From the NCBI GenBank assembly GCA_937952285.1, contig CALFZE010000077.1, forward strand, positions 1 to 31,010: DNA of 31,010 bases, given 5' to 3'. Below, one piece after another: positions 30,906 through 31,010 of this stretch; the first letter of the stretch is position 1, and each line of letters begins with the position of its first letter. Both the position numbers and the translations under genes were made by a program. The DNA is from UBA2428 sp002343545 (GTDB taxonomy: Bacteria > Bdellovibrionota > UBA2428). Under the pieces are notes generated by a model. The model searched no databases. It was given only the letters and a program-made list of their open reading frames with translations, and was not told the origin of the DNA.

Positions 30906-31010
30906 GTGAACGTCTTCCTGCAACTCTACCTTCCTTCGCTCGTCACGGGGGCCTTCGTCGCCGCCGCCGCCGCTGGCTTCGGCTTTCATCTGCTCGGCAG
31001 CAAGCGCGCG
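30906..31010 (+). CDS. Start of an integral membrane protein (runs off the window)
   Basis: From GTG 30906 the frame stays open to the window edge: 35 codons beginning MNVFLQLYLPSLVTGAFV, then an Ala/Gly-rich hydrophobic span and HLLGSKRA. The shape (short amphipathic lead, first membrane helix with a G at its end, basic loop) recalls the first helix of ABC-3 metal-transporter permeases, but too little is visible to assign it. It lies 29 nt after the Sco gene with AAAGG about 14 nt upstream of the GTG, so co-transcription is likely and the exact start is uncertain. Confidence 0.5.
   Translation, partial: MNVFLQLYLPSLVTGAFVAAAAAGFGFHLLGSKRA

Overview
This is a GC-rich, tightly packed chromosomal segment from a Gram-negative bacterium. 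It contains an outer-membrane TolC protein, several beta-barrel-like proteins ending in Phe, and lipoproteins with clear lipoboxes. The mix of many exported hydrolases, lipoproteins, a PKD-repeat surface protein, a bacterial deoxyhypusine-synthase homologue and HrpB would fit Bdellovibrionota/Oligoflexia or a related delta-type lineage. That assignment is inference, because no rRNA or ribosomal marker lies in the window. I see no phage, insertion sequence, CRISPR array, tRNA or rRNA, and no gene-free stretch longer than 300 bases.

Layout. 1-4.8 kb: truncated lipoprotein (-), S1/P1-type zinc nuclease (+), TolC-family protein (-), then two outer-membrane beta-barrel candidates (+). 4.9-9.5 kb: a 1534-residue metzincin lipoprotein directly downstream of the second barrel candidate. 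9.6-10.8 kb: a PhyH-type dioxygenase overlapping a small secreted protein. 10.9-12.3 kb (-): an Ogt-type alkyltransferase followed by a barrel-like protein. 12.4-15.3 kb (+): GlcD/D2HGDH-type flavin dehydrogenase and a secreted subtilisin. 15.3-18.1 kb (-): acyl-CoA thioesterase, GluQ-RS and an orphan exported protein, in one tight operon. 18.2-19.9 kb (+): an AEC-type transporter broken by one in-frame TAA, and a SIMPL-domain protein. 19.9-22.5 kb (-): hrpB. 22.6-25.3 kb (+): deoxyhypusine synthase homologue, M14 carboxypeptidase, and a small coiled-coil protein. 25.4-28.3 kb (-): a CUB-like/PKD surface protein with four Cys-rich repeats and a strong terminator. 28.5-30.1 kb (-): maf-hemB. 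30.2-31.0 kb (+): Sco1/SenC protein and the start of a membrane protein.

How the genes fit together. Nuclease, subtilisin, metzincin and carboxypeptidase are all exported, so the segment equips the cell to degrade external nucleic acid and protein, as a predator or scavenger would. The remaining genes are housekeeping: haem synthesis, copper delivery to cytochrome oxidase, tRNA modification, alkylation repair and lactate/hydroxyglutarate-type oxidation.

The most notable signals are regulatory. At least six genes without a useful Shine-Dalgarno (SD) sequence have a -10-like hexamer 6-9 nt before ATG, often with a -35-like hexamer 16-17 nt further up; tolC (TATAAA, 6 nt) and ogt (extended -10, 8 nt) add to the pattern. 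This suggests widespread leaderless transcription. A perfect hairpin hides the SD of the orphan gene after gluQ, and a nested double hairpin precedes the PhyH gene. The AEC transporter nonsense codon is the clearest lesion.
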